45,838 bases of DNA from Sedimentisphaerales bacterium (GCA_016935195.1 JAFGRL010000163.1:1-45838); one strand, 5' to 3'; positions 1 to 9,475 are shown, numbered from the stretch's first letter. Notes: generated by a model not told the origin, from the sequence alone. Program-made: numbers and translations.

Positions 1-845
1 CCGCTCCAGGAGGGAATATTGTCCCACATACGGAAAATACTCAAAGCTCCAATTGCCTCGATTAAAATGGTACCAAAAAAAATGAAGACTATCATATTCC
101 CTATCCGACCTAATGTTTTTGCGCTTAGTAAATCCTGCATCGCCACAGACTCGCGAAAAGACAGTGCCTGGCCAAGTAGCAGGGCAAAAACTGCACCAAA
201 CACAACTATTCCCAAGCCGCCTAATTGAATAAGAGTCAGGATGATAATCTTCCCCATCAGGCTAAAGTCTTGTCCGGTATCTTTAACAATCAATCCCGTA
301 ACACAGGTAGCGCTTGTAGCAGTGAAAAGTGCGTCGATGAAAGAGGTGTTTTCACCAGCAGCGGACTTAGGCAGCATAAGCAGGCCGGCGCCGGAGATTA
401 TCAGCACTAAAAAGCTGGCGATTAAAACTTGAGTTGGATTTTTGCCGGCCGCTGCCAGATTAACAACGGTTCTGCAGAGCTTGCCTATGACCTCTACAAC
501 AAGATATATGCCAATCGCGAAGTGGCGCAGGGTAGTTGGCTCGAATCTTGCGAACCACGCCGGCGAGGCAAAAAGCACAATACCCAATCCAAGCAGCAGT
601 GGCAGTTCAAACCAATTTGCCCAAAGGTATTCTGCTTTCGAGGTTGCGTTGAAGATGCGGACGAGTTTCTCGAGCAAAAAGATACATAGTAATCCGGCCT
701 GTAGGGCATACAAGATGTGACCAGGCAGCAATGGTCTATCGAAGCCAAACAGGAGCACAAAAGTAGCTGCGACAAGAACTGCGGTCAGAACACAGAAACC
801 TATCAGGAATCTTTCGAGCCGTTTGTTTTTATAGGATATTTGCAT
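1..845 (-). CDS. TrkH/KtrB-family cation (K+) uptake subunit, 3' end outside window
   Basis: The frame opens at ATG 843-845 and stays open to the window edge for 281 codons, so the C-terminal half is missing. The product is very hydrophobic. After an N-terminal membrane region of about 150 residues comes FTATSATCVTGL (about residues 174-185), the pore-loop and selectivity-filter signature of TrkH/KtrB/HKT transporters. A conserved stretch IIILTLIQLGGLGIVVFG follows, as in the first and second M1-P-M2 units. These proteins are the membrane channel partner of a TrkA/KtrA RCK gating subunit, which is not in this window. The extra N-terminal membrane segments are longer than in short KtrB proteins. 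Whether it carries K+ or Na+ cannot be told from this half. It lies 80 bp downstream of recG on the same strand and may be read from its own promoter. Confidence 0.88.
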   Translation of the reverse strand, partial: MQISYKNKRLERFLIGFCVLTAVLVAATFVLLFGFDRPLLPGHILYALQAGLLCIFLLEKLVRIFNATSKAEYLWANWFELPLLLGLGIVLFASPAWFARFEPTTLRHFAIGIYLVVEVIGKLCRTVVNLAAAGKNPTQVLIASFLVLIISGAGLLMLPKSAAGENTSFIDALFTATSATCVTGLIVKDTGQDFSLMGKIIILTLIQLGGLGIVVFGAVFALLLGQALSFRESVAMQDLLSAKTLGRIGNMIVFIFFGTILIEAIGALSIFRMWDNIPSWS

Positions 846-925
846 TGTAGTAGCGTAAAGTCTATTATGTTAAATGTAAAAACAAAATTTACAAGCCAAA
901 AGATGTTCTTAAGCTGTTATCGGTC

Positions 926-3037
926 CTATGCAATATCAGCTAAGCCTAATGAATCACCAAATTTAGCCAGCAGCGCCTGCCGTATATTGCGGTGTTTTGG
1001 TTGTTTTAGCATCGGGTCGGATTCAGCTAAGTCAAATGCATTTTTTCTTGCCATAATCAGCAAATCATAATCTTCAACGATATCAGCAATTTTCAAATCC
1101 GGCAGGCCGTGCTGTCGTGTGCTGAATAATTCACCCGGCCCCCGCAGCCGCAGATCTCGTTCGGCAATTTCAAAACCGTCATTGCTGCGGCAAATAACTT
1201 CAAGACGTTCTTTTGCCTCGGGGCCAGCGCAGCTGGCGAACAAAAAACAATAGGATTTTTCTGTCCCTCTTGCTATGCGTCCTCTTAACTGATGCAGTTG
1301 CGCCAGGCCAAACTGCTGAGCACTTTCAATAACCATAATCGTAGCATTTGGCACATCTACGCCGACTTCCACAACTATGGTCGAGACAAGCACGTCAATT
1401 TTACCCTTTCTAAAATCAGCCATTATCCTTTGTTTCTTCTCAAAAGGCATCTGGCCGTGCAGCAGTTCTACATCTAATTGGCTGAAGTCTTCTGAGAGGT
1501 TGCGCCATGCGTCCGTGGCCGCTTTAACATCGTCGCCCGGGTCAGAGGTCACGAGCGACGGGGCACGATTTATCAGCGGGCACACAAAATATGCCTGTCT
1601 GCCTGTTTTTAATCGCTGCATGATAAAATTATATGCTTTTGGTCGATTGGCAGGCTCGACCCATCGTGTGGTAACTTTGCCTCTGCCAGCCGGACAATGC
1701 CTGATAACAGAGACATCCAGGTCACCAAAGATGGTCATTGCAAGAGTTCTTGGAATCGGCGTAGCTGTCATAACAAGACAGTGAGGCGTGGTTTGCTTGC
1801 GTAAAGTCGCACGCTGACGTACGCCGAACTTATGCTGCTCATCTATGATCACGAGACCGAGGTCGTTAAACTCTACGTCTTTTTGAAGAAGGGCAACTGT
1901 GCCGATGACAATATCAATTTGCCCACCTTTGACCTGTTCTAAAAGTTCGGCTCTTCTTTTGCCTTTGAGACCTCCGGTTATTAAAACCCTCCTGACCCGG
2001 CTTTTCTTGAGGTATCTCTCAATACTTACAAAATGTTGACCTGCCAGAATCTCCGTAGGCGCCATAATAGCTACCTGCTTTTTATTGGCGACGGCCAACA
2101 AAGCTGCGTAAAGTGCGACAACAGTTTTACCGGAGCCGACATCACCCTGCAGCAGGCGATTCATCGGCTCTGACTTTTCCATATCAGCAGCGATTTGACT
2201 GATGCATTCGTCCTGATCGGCCGTAAGCAAAAAGGGAAATCTTTTTCTGATTCGTCGGTCAATTTCATCGTTAAATCGCATCGGTGCCGCAACGGACAAA
2301 TGATGCATCTGATATCTGCGAAGTGCAAGACCTAACTGCATCAGGAACAGTTCATCGTATTTCAACCGGCGTTTTGCCGCAGTTAGCTTTTGCTCATCCG
2401 GCGGTTGATGTATCCAGAGAAAAGCCTCTTTACGTCCAATCAGCTCTGTCTTTCGAACAAAGTTCCTGTCATAGAACTCAGTAACGAGTTTGTCTAAATT
2501 GTCAAGTAATGGCGTGATTATTTGTTTTATTTGGGCACTGCTCAATTTGCCGCAGGCTGGATAGACACCGCCGCTGAAATATTTGTCTGGTTCGGTGGTT
2601 TTTTCATCAGCTACCAAAAATTTCGGATTTGTTAACTGAAGCTGATGTTTATAAGAAGAAACTTTACCTGAGGCAATTAATACCTGTCCCGGTTTTAGTT
2701 GATTTTGTAAGTATTCACCGTGGAACCAGACTATTCGGCAGATTCCTGTCTCATCGGAAACCATAGCCTCGAAAATTGGGGTTCGGCGGAAACTTTGATA
2801 ATCCGTTGATTCGATCAGGCCTAAGATGGTTACGACCTCATTGGGAAAAATTTTGGCTATCTTCGTAGGAGCCGGTGCAAATACCCAGTCACGAGGATAA
2901 TACTCAAGAAGGTCGCCGACTGTGTTAACTCCAAGCTGAGCAAGGTATTTTGCTCTGGCAGGCCCTACACCCTTTAGGTAGCGAATAGGTGTTGAAAGCT
3001 GCAATTTGTTGTCTTGCTTTATACTTTCCTGCCTCAT
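926..3037 (-). CDS. recG: ATP-dependent DNA helicase RecG
   Basis: 703 residues, close to the usual 690-700 of RecG. RecG is a branched-DNA helicase that regresses stalled forks and processes Holliday and D-/R-loop structures. An N-terminal wedge/OB region (about 1-270) starts with a helix-hairpin-helix-like [19 protein letters not shown]. The helicase core follows with Walker [13 protein letters not shown] (about 299-310), the DExH box as DEQH (about 399-402) and motif [22 protein letters not shown]. The second RecA-like lobe carries [17 protein letters not shown] and the QLRGRIARG motif. The C-terminal wedge helix region is also present. ATG at 3035-3037 is preceded by AAGGA at suitable spacing. 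The gene starts 27 bp after pcm on the same strand, so the two are probably cotranscribed. Confidence 0.97.
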   Translation of the reverse strand: MRQESIKQDNKLQLSTPIRYLKGVGPARAKYLAQLGVNTVGDLLEYYPRDWVFAPAPTKIAKIFPNEVVTILGLIESTDYQSFRRTPIFEAMVSDETGICRIVWFHGEYLQNQLKPGQVLIASGKVSSYKHQLQLTNPKFLVADEKTTEPDKYFSGGVYPACGKLSSAQIKQIITPLLDNLDKLVTEFYDRNFVRKTELIGRKEAFLWIHQPPDEQKLTAAKRRLKYDELFLMQLGLALRRYQMHHLSVAAPMRFNDEIDRRIRKRFPFLLTADQDECISQIAADMEKSEPMNRLLQGDVGSGKTVVALYAALLAVANKKQVAIMAPTEILAGQHFVSIERYLKKSRVRRVLITGGLKGKRRAELLEQVKGGQIDIVIGTVALLQKDVEFNDLGLVIIDEQHKFGVRQRATLRKQTTPHCLVMTATPIPRTLAMTIFGDLDVSVIRHCPAGRGKVTTRWVEPANRPKAYNFIMQRLKTGRQAYFVCPLINRAPSLVTSDPGDDVKAATDAWRNLSEDFSQLDVELLHGQMPFEKKQRIMADFRKGKIDVLVSTIVVEVGVDVPNATIMVIESAQQFGLAQLHQLRGRIARGTEKSYCFLFASCAGPEAKERLEVICRSNDGFEIAERDLRLRGPGELFSTRQHGLPDLKIADIVEDYDLLIMARKNAFDLAESDPMLKQPKHRNIRQALLAKFGDSLGLADIA

Positions 3038-3064
3038 GCAAAAAGTCCTTGTTAGAAGAATCCA

Positions 3065-3766
3065 TTACTGCTCGAAGCCATATTCTCCGATAAGTTTGAC
3101 GAAGCGGACCTCGCAAATGTATCGTTCGCGGAAATTTTGCCCTTGCTTTTCCCACCTTACCAGCTGCTGCACCGCCGGTGAGCCGACAGGAGCAATCATT
3201 ATGCCGCCATCAGCGAGCTGGTCAGAAAGGTGCTGGGGCATCTTCGGCACACTCGCTGTAACAATAATCCTGTCAAAGCAGCTCTGCCAGTCAACGCTGC
3301 GCTGCAGGTCGCAGTCCCATCTTCTGTTAGGCCAGCCACTGCTTCCGTCACCGATGTAGAACTCTATATTTGTAAACCCGAGCCTTGCAAGAACGGCCTG
3401 GGCAGACTCAGAAAGCTGAGCATTTCTTTCGACTGTATAGACCTTTTCGGCAAGTTTGCTGAGTATGGCTGTCTGGTATCCGCTGCCAGTACCAATTTCG
3501 AGAACTTCACAATTGCGGTTGACCCGAAGTTCCTGTGTCATCAATGCGACGATATAGGGCTGCGAGATGGTTTGGCCCATTCCGATGGGCAGTGGGCGAT
3601 CCGCATAGGCCTGGGATTTATACGCCTCAGACACAAATTCCTCCCGGGCTGTCTCAATCATTACCTTGAGCACTTTCGAGTCGGTTATGTCTCTGCCTTT
3701 TAAGTCACGTTTTATCATTCTGTATCGTGCAGCAGTAAATTGTGCCTGATTATTGACATCCTTCAT
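3065..3766 (-). CDS. pcm: Protein-L-isoaspartate O-methyltransferase
   Basis: A SAM-dependent methyltransferase that starts repair of isoaspartyl residues in aged proteins, acting in the cytoplasm. The N-terminal block (RDLKGRDITDSKVLKVM) matches the Pcm substrate-side helix. The SAM-binding motif I is VLEIGTGSGYQTAILSKLA, and a second acidic SAM contact follows in KVYTVE. Post-motif segments IIVTASVPKMPQHL and LADGGIMIAPVG are typical of the family. From ATG 3764-3766 the product has 233 residues, close to the usual 210-230. An in-frame TTG 18 codons upstream (3820) would add a stretch with no family counterpart, so the ATG is preferred, although its ribosome site is weak in both cases. It sits between the response regulator (114 bp upstream) and recG (27 bp downstream). 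Confidence 0.93.
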   Translation of the reverse strand: MKDVNNQAQFTAARYRMIKRDLKGRDITDSKVLKVMIETAREEFVSEAYKSQAYADRPLPIGMGQTISQPYIVALMTQELRVNRNCEVLEIGTGSGYQTAILSKLAEKVYTVERNAQLSESAQAVLARLGFTNIEFYIGDGSSGWPNRRWDCDLQRSVDWQSCFDRIIVTASVPKMPQHLSDQLADGGIMIAPVGSPAVQQLVRWEKQGQNFRERYICEVRFVKLIGEYGFEQ

Positions 3767-3880
3767 AGATATAATATTGACCTGCAAAAAGGGCAATGGC
3801 AAGAGATACTTTTTTGACAATTCTTCTTCAAGGCGAAAAGCGTCGAAACTGTTGCGAGATATGACCGGTCGGCATGTCAG

Positions 3881-4537
3881 TTATTTTTCCAAAGACGTCA
3901 GTCCTTTGCGAATAGCGTACTTAGTCAGCTCGGCTACACTGTAGATATCCAGTTTGTTCATTATTTGTCGACGGTGCGTCTCTACAGTTTTGACACTGAT
4001 GTACAATTTCAAAGCTATTTGCTTTGTTGACTTTCCTTCTGCCAGGAGCTGGAGGACCTCGCGCTCTCTGTCCGTCAGAAGCTGCGAATCCGAAGACTCG
4101 GTTCTGGTTAAGCGATGCAGGTAATCATCAACAACAACACCGGATATGGTGGGACTGAGAAACACTTTGCCGGCAGTAACAGCTCGGATTGCCCGTGCTA
4201 ACTCTTCGAAAGCGCAATCCTTGAGAAGATAGCCTGAGGCGCCGCTTCTTAACATTTCGGTTACAAACAGCGAATCCGAATGCATTGAAAGTGCTATTAC
4301 CTTGACACCGCCGAATTCACCAATGATCTGGCGAGTAGCCTCAATACCGTTTAACTCCGGCATACTAACGTCCATAATAACCACATCCGGCGACAATTCC
4401 CGCACCAAGCGCACTGCCGTACGTCCGTCTTCAGCCTCAGCTATTACCTCCATATCAGGTTGGTTATCAAGCAGCGAACGCAGGCCTTGGCGCGTAATTT
4501 TGTGGTCTTCGGCCAGTAAGATTCTTATATTCGCCAT
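3881..4537 (-). CDS. NarL/FixJ-type response regulator (REC + LuxR HTH)
   Basis: 218 residues. The receiver domain spans residues 1-120 with acidic pocket E10-D11, phospho-acceptor D56 in VVIMDVSMPELNG and the conserved Lys at K106 (YLLKD). A LuxR-type helix-turn-helix (about 150-212) carries LTDREREVLQLLAEGKSTKQIA and the recognition helix SVKTVETHRRQIMNKL. ATG 4535-4537 has a good AGGAG site. The start overlaps the 3' end of the upstream histidine kinase by 13 bp, which marks them as a translationally coupled two-component pair. The kinase has a HisKA_3-type domain, the kind that partners with NarL regulators. Target genes and signal are unknown. Confidence 0.95.
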   Translation of the reverse strand: MANIRILLAEDHKITRQGLRSLLDNQPDMEVIAEAEDGRTAVRLVRELSPDVVIMDVSMPELNGIEATRQIIGEFGGVKVIALSMHSDSLFVTEMLRSGASGYLLKDCAFEELARAIRAVTAGKVFLSPTISGVVVDDYLHRLTRTESSDSQLLTDREREVLQLLAEGKSTKQIALKLYISVKTVETHRRQIMNKLDIYSVAELTKYAIRKGLTSLEK

Positions 4538-6885
4538 TTGGTTTTCTCCTTGCGGTTCTGCCTCGCCTGGCCTATTGGCGCCTCAAGAGTAACCCTGGTT
4601 CCACACCCGGGCCTGGACTTGACATCAAGACGGCCGCCAATATGACTTAGTCGTTCGCGGATACTAAACAAGCCGAACCCATTTGTTTTGTAGTCGTGGG
4701 TACTTCTTTTAGGTATGTCAAAACCGACACCATTGTCCTCAACGCTCACTTGTATTTCATTACCAATTCTTTGCGTCAAGACAGTTACGTTCTGCGCCTT
4801 GGCATGCTTTGCAACGTTGACCAGCAGCTCCCTAACTGCCTGGAACAGCAGGACACGAACGTTGTCGTCCAGCGGCTTGGACTGTCCGTCATCGCTGAAA
4901 TCAGCTGAAAGATTGTGCTGCTGCCTTATTTGTCTGACCAGCCATTCTACTGCCGCTTCAAAACCAAGCTCATATAAAACAGGAGGGCTAAGCTCAAATG
5001 TCAAGGAACGCATACTTTGGATTGTCTGTGCTACCAAATTACGTACATCCTCTAAAGTTTCTACAAGTTCCGGGGAATGTACAAGTTCGGACAGTGATTC
5101 CAGCTTCATCTTGGAGATAGCGAGATTCTGGCCCACATAGTCGTGAATTTCGGTTGCTATTCGTCTTCTCAGTCGCTCTTCAGCAAGAGATAGTTCCGAG
5201 GTCAGGGAACGCAGCCTCTTCTGAGCCTTTTGACGCTCTCTGATCTCACTACGTAACTCCTTATTAGCTTCTGCAAGCTCTGCGGTTCGTTGCTCAACTC
5301 GGGTTTCCAATTCATCACGGGCCCTTTGCAGGGCTTCCTTTGCCATTTTGTGTTCGGTGATGTCTCTGCCTGTTGCCTGCAGACCCAAATAGTTACCCGC
5401 TTCGTCAAAAATGGCGATGCCGTTCCATTCCACTGTCCTCCATCTCTTTGCACTTTTCTGTCTGTTTGCCATACTTATTATCTGTTTGCTCTTAACCATC
5501 TTTTCAATAGCTGTGTTTGTTTTTTCGATGTCGTTCGGATGCAGATAGTTGGCAAACAGAGTACCCAGCAGTTCCTCTCTGGGCCTGCCCCAAAAATTAC
5601 AAGCGCCGTCATTCAAGAACGTCCATCTACCTTCTTTATCAATCTTTACGATGATATCTCCGGTAAGATTTGTTACAGCGACGTATTCCTCCCTTGATCT
5701 TCTCAGCTCCTCTTCGGCCCTTTTGCTTTCGGTGATGTTGCGGAAATACCAAATTCTGCCATAATATCGACCGCTTGGATCTACCAGAGGACAAGAATAT
5801 CTGTCAAAAACTCTGCCGTCCTTAAATTGTAACTCGTCTTTGCTTTTTTCGTTTTTGTGAGAATAGAGATATTTTACCTTTTCAAGGAACTTACCAGGTT
5901 CTTTTACTTGTTCTAACACATATTGAAGCATTTTTTCGTCGTCTTGTGTGCCCAGTATATGCTCAGGTATATTCCACATCTTCCCGAAACGTTCGTTGAA
6001 TAAAATAGATTTTCCTTCATTATCTACAACTAAAATTCCATCGATGGATGTCTCGGATTGTGCTTCCAAAAGGGCCGTCTTGAACAAAAGCTCGTCTTCG
6101 GCTGCCCTGCGCTCGGTGACATCGCGAGCGATACCTACAAGCCCAATAATATTCCCTTCATCATTGAACTGCGGAACCTTTATAGCTTCGAACCAGAGTC
6201 TTTTTCCATCAGCGCTGCTCATCTGTTTAGTTGTTTCCACAACTTTGCCTGTCTTAAAAACGGTCCTGTCATCTTCGATATTGTTCTTAGCTTGCTCTTT
6301 GTTGGGCATTATTTCAACGTCGCTCTTTCCAATAACCTGCTCACGAGATAACCCAAAAGCCTCCAAAGTCTTTTTGTTAGCGATAACATATCGGTTTTCC
6401 AGATCCTTAAAAAAGATGGCATCGTGTGCAGATTCTACCATAAATTGGTATTGTTTGAGTTTTTCCTCTGCCTTCTTACGCTCGGTGATGTCACGGTCGA
6501 TACCGACGATGTAGAGTCTATCCCCCATTGGAATAGGGGTAGCTGTCCACTCATAGTAATTTTCTTTGCCGTCCGGACGAATCCACGATGACGTCCCGCG
6601 AATGGCAATACCCTGGCTCAATTTTTGCCGGCCCTGCTGTATCTGCTGGTCGGTTCCATAAGGCTTCATAATTGCATTAAGATCCTCAGAAGCCATAAGC
6701 TCTTCTCTGCTGCGCCCTGACATTTCCACGTATTTGTCATTGCACATAATTAACCGACGCCTGGGTGTTTCGGGATCGAGTTCGGCAATGTTGATGCCAT
6801 CAGTGGAGTTTTCAAGAATCAGCCTGAGGCGTTCCTCGCTTTGACGTAAAGCCTTCTCAGCGTGTTTACACTCGGTAACATCCAA
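4525..6885 (-). CDS. Multi-PAS sensor histidine kinase, C-terminal part (downstream of an apparent frameshift)
   Basis: The 786-codon frame begins at TTG (6883-6885) but this is not a natural gene start. Its first residues DVTECKHAEKALRQSEERL are the end of a PAS/PAC module whose beginning lies in the other frame at 6866-7576. Four further PAS domains follow (openings near LRLILENSTDGI, YQFMVESAHDAI, LLEAQSETSIDGI and YVAVTNLTGDII), each with a PAC-like tail. A long coiled coil (VEQRTAELAEANKELRSEI) leads to a HisKA_3 dimerisation domain with phospho-acceptor His in TEIHDYVGQNL (codon at 5143-5145, residue 811 of the reconstructed 1016-residue protein). The HATPase domain follows with LLVNVAKHA (N box), DNGVGFD (G1) and GFGLFSIRERL (G2). 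The stop overlaps the response regulator start by 13 bp. All catalytic motifs are intact. Confidence 0.93.
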   Translation of the reverse strand: MDVTECKHAEKALRQSEERLRLILENSTDGINIAELDPETPRRRLIMCNDKYVEMSGRSREELMASEDLNAIMKPYGTDQQIQQGRQKLSQGIAIRGTSSWIRPDGKENYYEWTATPIPMGDRLYIVGIDRDITERKKAEEKLKQYQFMVESAHDAIFFKDLENRYVIANKKTLEAFGLSREQVIGKSDVEIMPNKEQAKNNIEDDRTVFKTGKVVETTKQMSSADGKRLWFEAIKVPQFNDEGNIIGLVGIARDVTERRAAEDELLFKTALLEAQSETSIDGILVVDNEGKSILFNERFGKMWNIPEHILGTQDDEKMLQYVLEQVKEPGKFLEKVKYLYSHKNEKSKDELQFKDGRVFDRYSCPLVDPSGRYYGRIWYFRNITESKRAEEELRRSREEYVAVTNLTGDIIVKIDKEGRWTFLNDGACNFWGRPREELLGTLFANYLHPNDIEKTNTAIEKMVKSKQIISMANRQKSAKRWRTVEWNGIAIFDEAGNYLGLQATGRDITEHKMAKEALQRARDELETRVEQRTAELAEANKELRSEIRERQKAQKRLRSLTSELSLAEERLRRRIATEIHDYVGQNLAISKMKLESLSELVHSPELVETLEDVRNLVAQTIQSMRSLTFELSPPVLYELGFEAAVEWLVRQIRQQHNLSADFSDDGQSKPLDDNVRVLLFQAVRELLVNVAKHAKAQNVTVLTQRIGNEIQVSVEDNGVGFDIPKRSTHDYKTNGFGLFSIRERLSHIGGRLDVKSRPGCGTRVTLEAPIGQARQNRKEKTKWRI

Positions 6886-7576
6886 TAAAGCACATCATAG
6901 TGCAGATTGGGTTTTGTGCCCGGTCCCTGACCAAACTTGATGACAACTGAACATCAAATGTTGAGCCATCTTTTTTCTTTGCGACCAATTCACCAACCCA
7001 ACTGCCTTTACCACGCGATGCTTTTTCTACCTCTGGCTCTTTATCGGCCTCGGTCCAGAGGTTGATAAGAGCCGTACCCAGAACCTCTTTGTCATCACGA
7101 TAGCCCCACATTTTTAGAAAAGAATCATTTACGAAGATAAGATGGCCATTTAAATCACAAAAAACTATACCGTAAATAGACGACTTTATCGCATTATCTT
7201 TTACACGCAAGACTTCCTCGGTCTTGGCATGCTGTTCTCTCAATACGGTAACTACAAAGCCGAAAGCTACAAACATCACAGCTCGAACATAATTTTCGCT
7301 GACAGCTAAACTGCCTCTTAGCAAAATGTGGCTTAGAACCAGGCTTGCAGATGAAAGTATGGCTACGATTAAACCTTTTCTTTTCCACCACAGGCATGCT
7401 AAAACAATAGGAATGTAAAAGAAATGTGTAAATACAGTTTCTTTGCCAAGTACACCATGAAAGTAGAACGTTAATGAACAACCAACAGCAAAAAGTACAG
7501 CGACTACCGTGAGCTTGTACATTTCAGGGAGCCTCTTAAATGTCTTCTGCGTGGTACTGTTTTGCTGCCGCCTCAT
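6866..7576 (-). CDS. Multi-PAS sensor histidine kinase, N-terminal membrane and first PAS part
   Basis: This frame supplies the membrane anchor and first PAS domain of the kinase and stops early because of an apparent one-base insertion. Residues 19-110 hold about four transmembrane segments, with a motif THFFYIPIVLACLWWKRKG that recurs in membrane-bound PAS kinases. A PAS domain (about 120-230) opens with DNAIKSSIYGIVFCDLNGHL and contains a PAC-type VAKKDGS-like stretch. The reading frame then ends as CFIGCYRV-stop, where the family expects FIDVTE. The expected continuation is present one frame away at 6885. ATG is at 7574-7576, just 2 bp after the stop of the NYN gene, so the two are probably cotranscribed. 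Without the rest this protein has no kinase domain. Confidence 0.88.
   Translation of the reverse strand: MRRQQNSTTQKTFKRLPEMYKLTVVAVLFAVGCSLTFYFHGVLGKETVFTHFFYIPIVLACLWWKRKGLIVAILSSASLVLSHILLRGSLAVSENYVRAVMFVAFGFVVTVLREQHAKTEEVLRVKDNAIKSSIYGIVFCDLNGHLIFVNDSFLKMWGYRDDKEVLGTALINLWTEADKEPEVEKASRGKGSWVGELVAKKKDGSTFDVQLSSSLVRDRAQNPICTMMCFIGCYRV
6882..6883 (-). other. Probable +1 frameshift (extra C on the plus strand) inside the histidine kinase
   Basis: On the minus strand the coding text reads TTT ATT GGATGTTACC. Dropping one G gives TTT ATT GAT GTT ACC (F-I-D-V-T), the standard PAC-to-next-PAS junction, and yields one uninterrupted frame from 7576 to 4525 of 1016 residues. It could be a real inactivating mutation, a phase-variable site or an assembly error. 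A CC pair is not a typical slippery or long homopolymer site. Confidence 0.8.
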
Positions 7577-7578
7577 TT

Positions 7579-8058
7579 TTATTGTTTCAAATCAAAGAAT
7601 TTAATCCACTGATCGGCCTCTGTTTCACTTAGCCCATGACGTTTTGCCGCTGGTTCGAGGGTCTTTCTTTTGCGAGCCAATTGCTTTTGCACCTTTTTCC
7701 AGAAAAGCTCCGACTTTACTGCTGTTGCCTTTCTTGCTCTTGCTGCATCTCGCAATCTCCGGTCGGTGCTGACAACGATTAGTCTTTTTGGCGCCGTGCT
7801 TGCCGTTATTTTTCGCTCAATTATCGTGTCCGCCTCGGTGCCCAGGCCGGAGAAGGATATCTCCAGATTAGTTATACTCTTAAATATGTTCTTGTCCCTC
7901 GGGCCTGTTCCGTCGAAAACAATTTCGCCACGCTTACCAGTCAGCCTGAAGTACCTTCCCAGGATTTGGCACAACTGAGCATCCGTGACAGAGTCAAACT
8001 GCTCGTCGGATTCCCGTATAAACCAAAGCAAATTGTAACCATCAATAATAACCGGCAT
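7579..8058 (-). CDS. NYN (YacP-like, PIN-fold) putative RNase-domain protein
   Basis: 159 residues. The protein opens with MPVIIDGYNLLWFI, the signature of NYN/YacP domains with the first metal-binding Asp (D6). Further acidic motifs are VFDGTG (about 48-53), TEADTIIERK (about 74-83) and VVSTDRRLRDAAR (about 95-107). Together these form the PIN-like acidic pocket expected of a metal-dependent RNase. The tail LSETEADQWIKFFDL is typical of planctomycete members. The family is linked to RNA turnover, but the substrate of this one is unknown. ATG 8056-8058. Its stop is 2 bp before the start of the sensor kinase, so they likely share a transcript, though no functional link is evident. Confidence 0.85.
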   Translation of the reverse strand: MPVIIDGYNLLWFIRESDEQFDSVTDAQLCQILGRYFRLTGKRGEIVFDGTGPRDKNIFKSITNLEISFSGLGTEADTIIERKITASTAPKRLIVVSTDRRLRDAARARKATAVKSELFWKKVQKQLARKRKTLEPAAKRHGLSETEADQWIKFFDLKQ

Positions 8059-8161
8059 TTTTCTCGAATCGAATATTTAAATATTTAGAACAAAAAGCTG
8101 TGTATATTTGATGATATAGCCCGGTACTTTTCGGTCAGCCTGACCAATATCTTATTTTCTT

Positions 8162-9460
8162 TTAGGCCTCGAATCTCACCTCGCCGGCTACGATTGTCTT
8201 GTCAACCCTGCCGGTAACTTTCCATCCATTATAGGGGCAGTTTCGGCTTTTAGACAGGAATTTATTTACGTCGATTTGGTACTTGGCATCTGGGTCAATA
8301 ATGGTAATATCAGCTTGTTTACCCACCCCGAGTGTTCCTTTATCCACACCGATAATCCTGGCTGGCTTTTCCGTCATTAACTTGATTAGGCCGGGCCAAT
8401 CCAGTACACCGGGTTTCAAAAGAGCCTCAACGTAAAGTCCGAGAGCACATTCCAAACCTGCTATGCCGAAAGGTGCGGCTATAAATTCCAGCTCCTTTTC
8501 GCTCTGTAAATGCGGCGCATGGTCCGAGACCAGGGCATCGACCAGGCCTTCGGCAATAGCCTGCTTTAGCGCCTCAACGTCTCTTTCGCTGCGGAGAGGA
8601 GGATTGACTTTGTAGTTTGTGTCGTAATCCACACAACAGCTATCTGTAAAGAGAAGATGATGAGGTGTTACCTCAGAGGTAATTGGCAAGGAATCTTTTT
8701 TAGCGGCTCTTATTAACTCAATAGAACCTGCTGTTGAAATATGTTGAGCATGGTAGCGAACACCGGTTTTTTTTAGAAGCTGAATATCACGCCAAAGCAT
8801 CGCCTCCTCGGCGAGAGCGTCGGCACCCGGCAGGCCAAGTATAGTTGAATAGTAGCCTGCGTTCATCACACCGTTTCCAGCAAAACTATCATCCTCGCAG
8901 TGCTGGGCTATAACAACGTCGAACATCGCAGCATATTTCATAGCCCTTAACATAACTGCCGGGTCCTGAACGCCGTTACCGTCATCGGTAAAACCAACTG
9001 CTCCGGCCTCAGACATAAATCCCATTTCCGCAAGCTCGATACCTTCTCTGTTTTTTGTTATGGCCCCCATCGTATAGACATGGGTCTTTCTTGCCTGCCT
9101 TGCTTTTCGATGAACATATTCGACATCGGTTTCGTTTTCTATAGGCGGCCTGGTATTAGGCATACAGACAACCGAGGTAAAGCCGCCGGCTACCGCTGCC
9201 GTTGAGCCGCTGGCTATAGTTTCTTCTTCCTCGTCGCCCGGCTCGCGAAAATGAACATGCATATCAATCAAGCCCGGTGTTACTAATTTACCCGAAGCAT
9301 CGATAACTGTTCCATAGTTTTGAGTTTTAAGTTTTGAATTTTGAATTTTCTCTGCCACTTCTGCAATTTTGCCATCTACGATAAGCACATCGCATTTTTT
9401 GTCGATGACATTGGCAGGGTCTATAACCCGCCCGTTTTTTATCAAAAGCTCAGAGTTCAT
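8162..9460 (-). CDS. pyrC: Dihydroorotase (class I)
   Basis: 432 residues, matching class I dihydroorotases. It interconverts N-carbamoyl-aspartate and dihydroorotate, the third step of pyrimidine synthesis. The N-terminal MNSELLIKNGRVIDPANVID leads into the metal-binding DMHVHFREPGDEEEE (about 67-81). Further metal and substrate motifs are AQHCEDD, HAQHISTAGS and VSDHAPH. The ATG (9458-9460) lies inside a heptanucleotide repeat array and has no visible Shine-Dalgarno sequence, which is unusual here. Codons about 38-48 (residues around IQNSKLKTQN) are encoded by a second heptamer array, an in-frame insertion relative to what the family needs. It is the last gene of the pyrR-pyrB-(DUF6263-like)-pyrC cluster, 47 bp after the preceding gene. 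Confidence 0.96.
   Translation of the reverse strand: MNSELLIKNGRVIDPANVIDKKCDVLIVDGKIAEVAEKIQNSKLKTQNYGTVIDASGKLVTPGLIDMHVHFREPGDEEEETIASGSTAAVAGGFTSVVCMPNTRPPIENETDVEYVHRKARQARKTHVYTMGAITKNREGIELAEMGFMSEAGAVGFTDDGNGVQDPAVMLRAMKYAAMFDVVIAQHCEDDSFAGNGVMNAGYYSTILGLPGADALAEEAMLWRDIQLLKKTGVRYHAQHISTAGSIELIRAAKKDSLPITSEVTPHHLLFTDSCCVDYDTNYKVNPPLRSERDVEALKQAIAEGLVDALVSDHAPHLQSEKELEFIAAPFGIAGLECALGLYVEALLKPGVLDWPGLIKLMTEKPARIIGVDKGTLGVGKQADITIIDPDAKYQIDVNKFLSKSRNCPYNGWKVTGRVDKTIVAGEVRFEA
9317..9349 (-). repeat. Heptanucleotide tandem array inside pyrC
   Basis: On the minus strand 33 bp read as AAAATTC, AAAATTC, AAAACTT, AAAACTC, AAAAC: four full 7-bp units and a partial one. The length equals 11 codons, so the pyrC frame is kept (encoded residues include NSKLKTQN). 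It resembles the short tandemly repeated heptamer sequences known from filamentous cyanobacteria. Confidence 0.8.
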
Positions 9461-9475
9461 AGTTCGTTGTTCATA
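9448..9475 (-). repeat. Heptanucleotide tandem array across the pyrC start codon
   Basis: On the minus strand the units are TATGAAC (9469-9475), AACGAAC (9462-9468), TATGAAC (9455-9461) and a decayed TCTGAGC (9448-9454). The pyrC ATG is inside the third unit. The period is 7 bp, as in the array inside pyrC, but with a different unit sequence. Confidence 0.7.
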
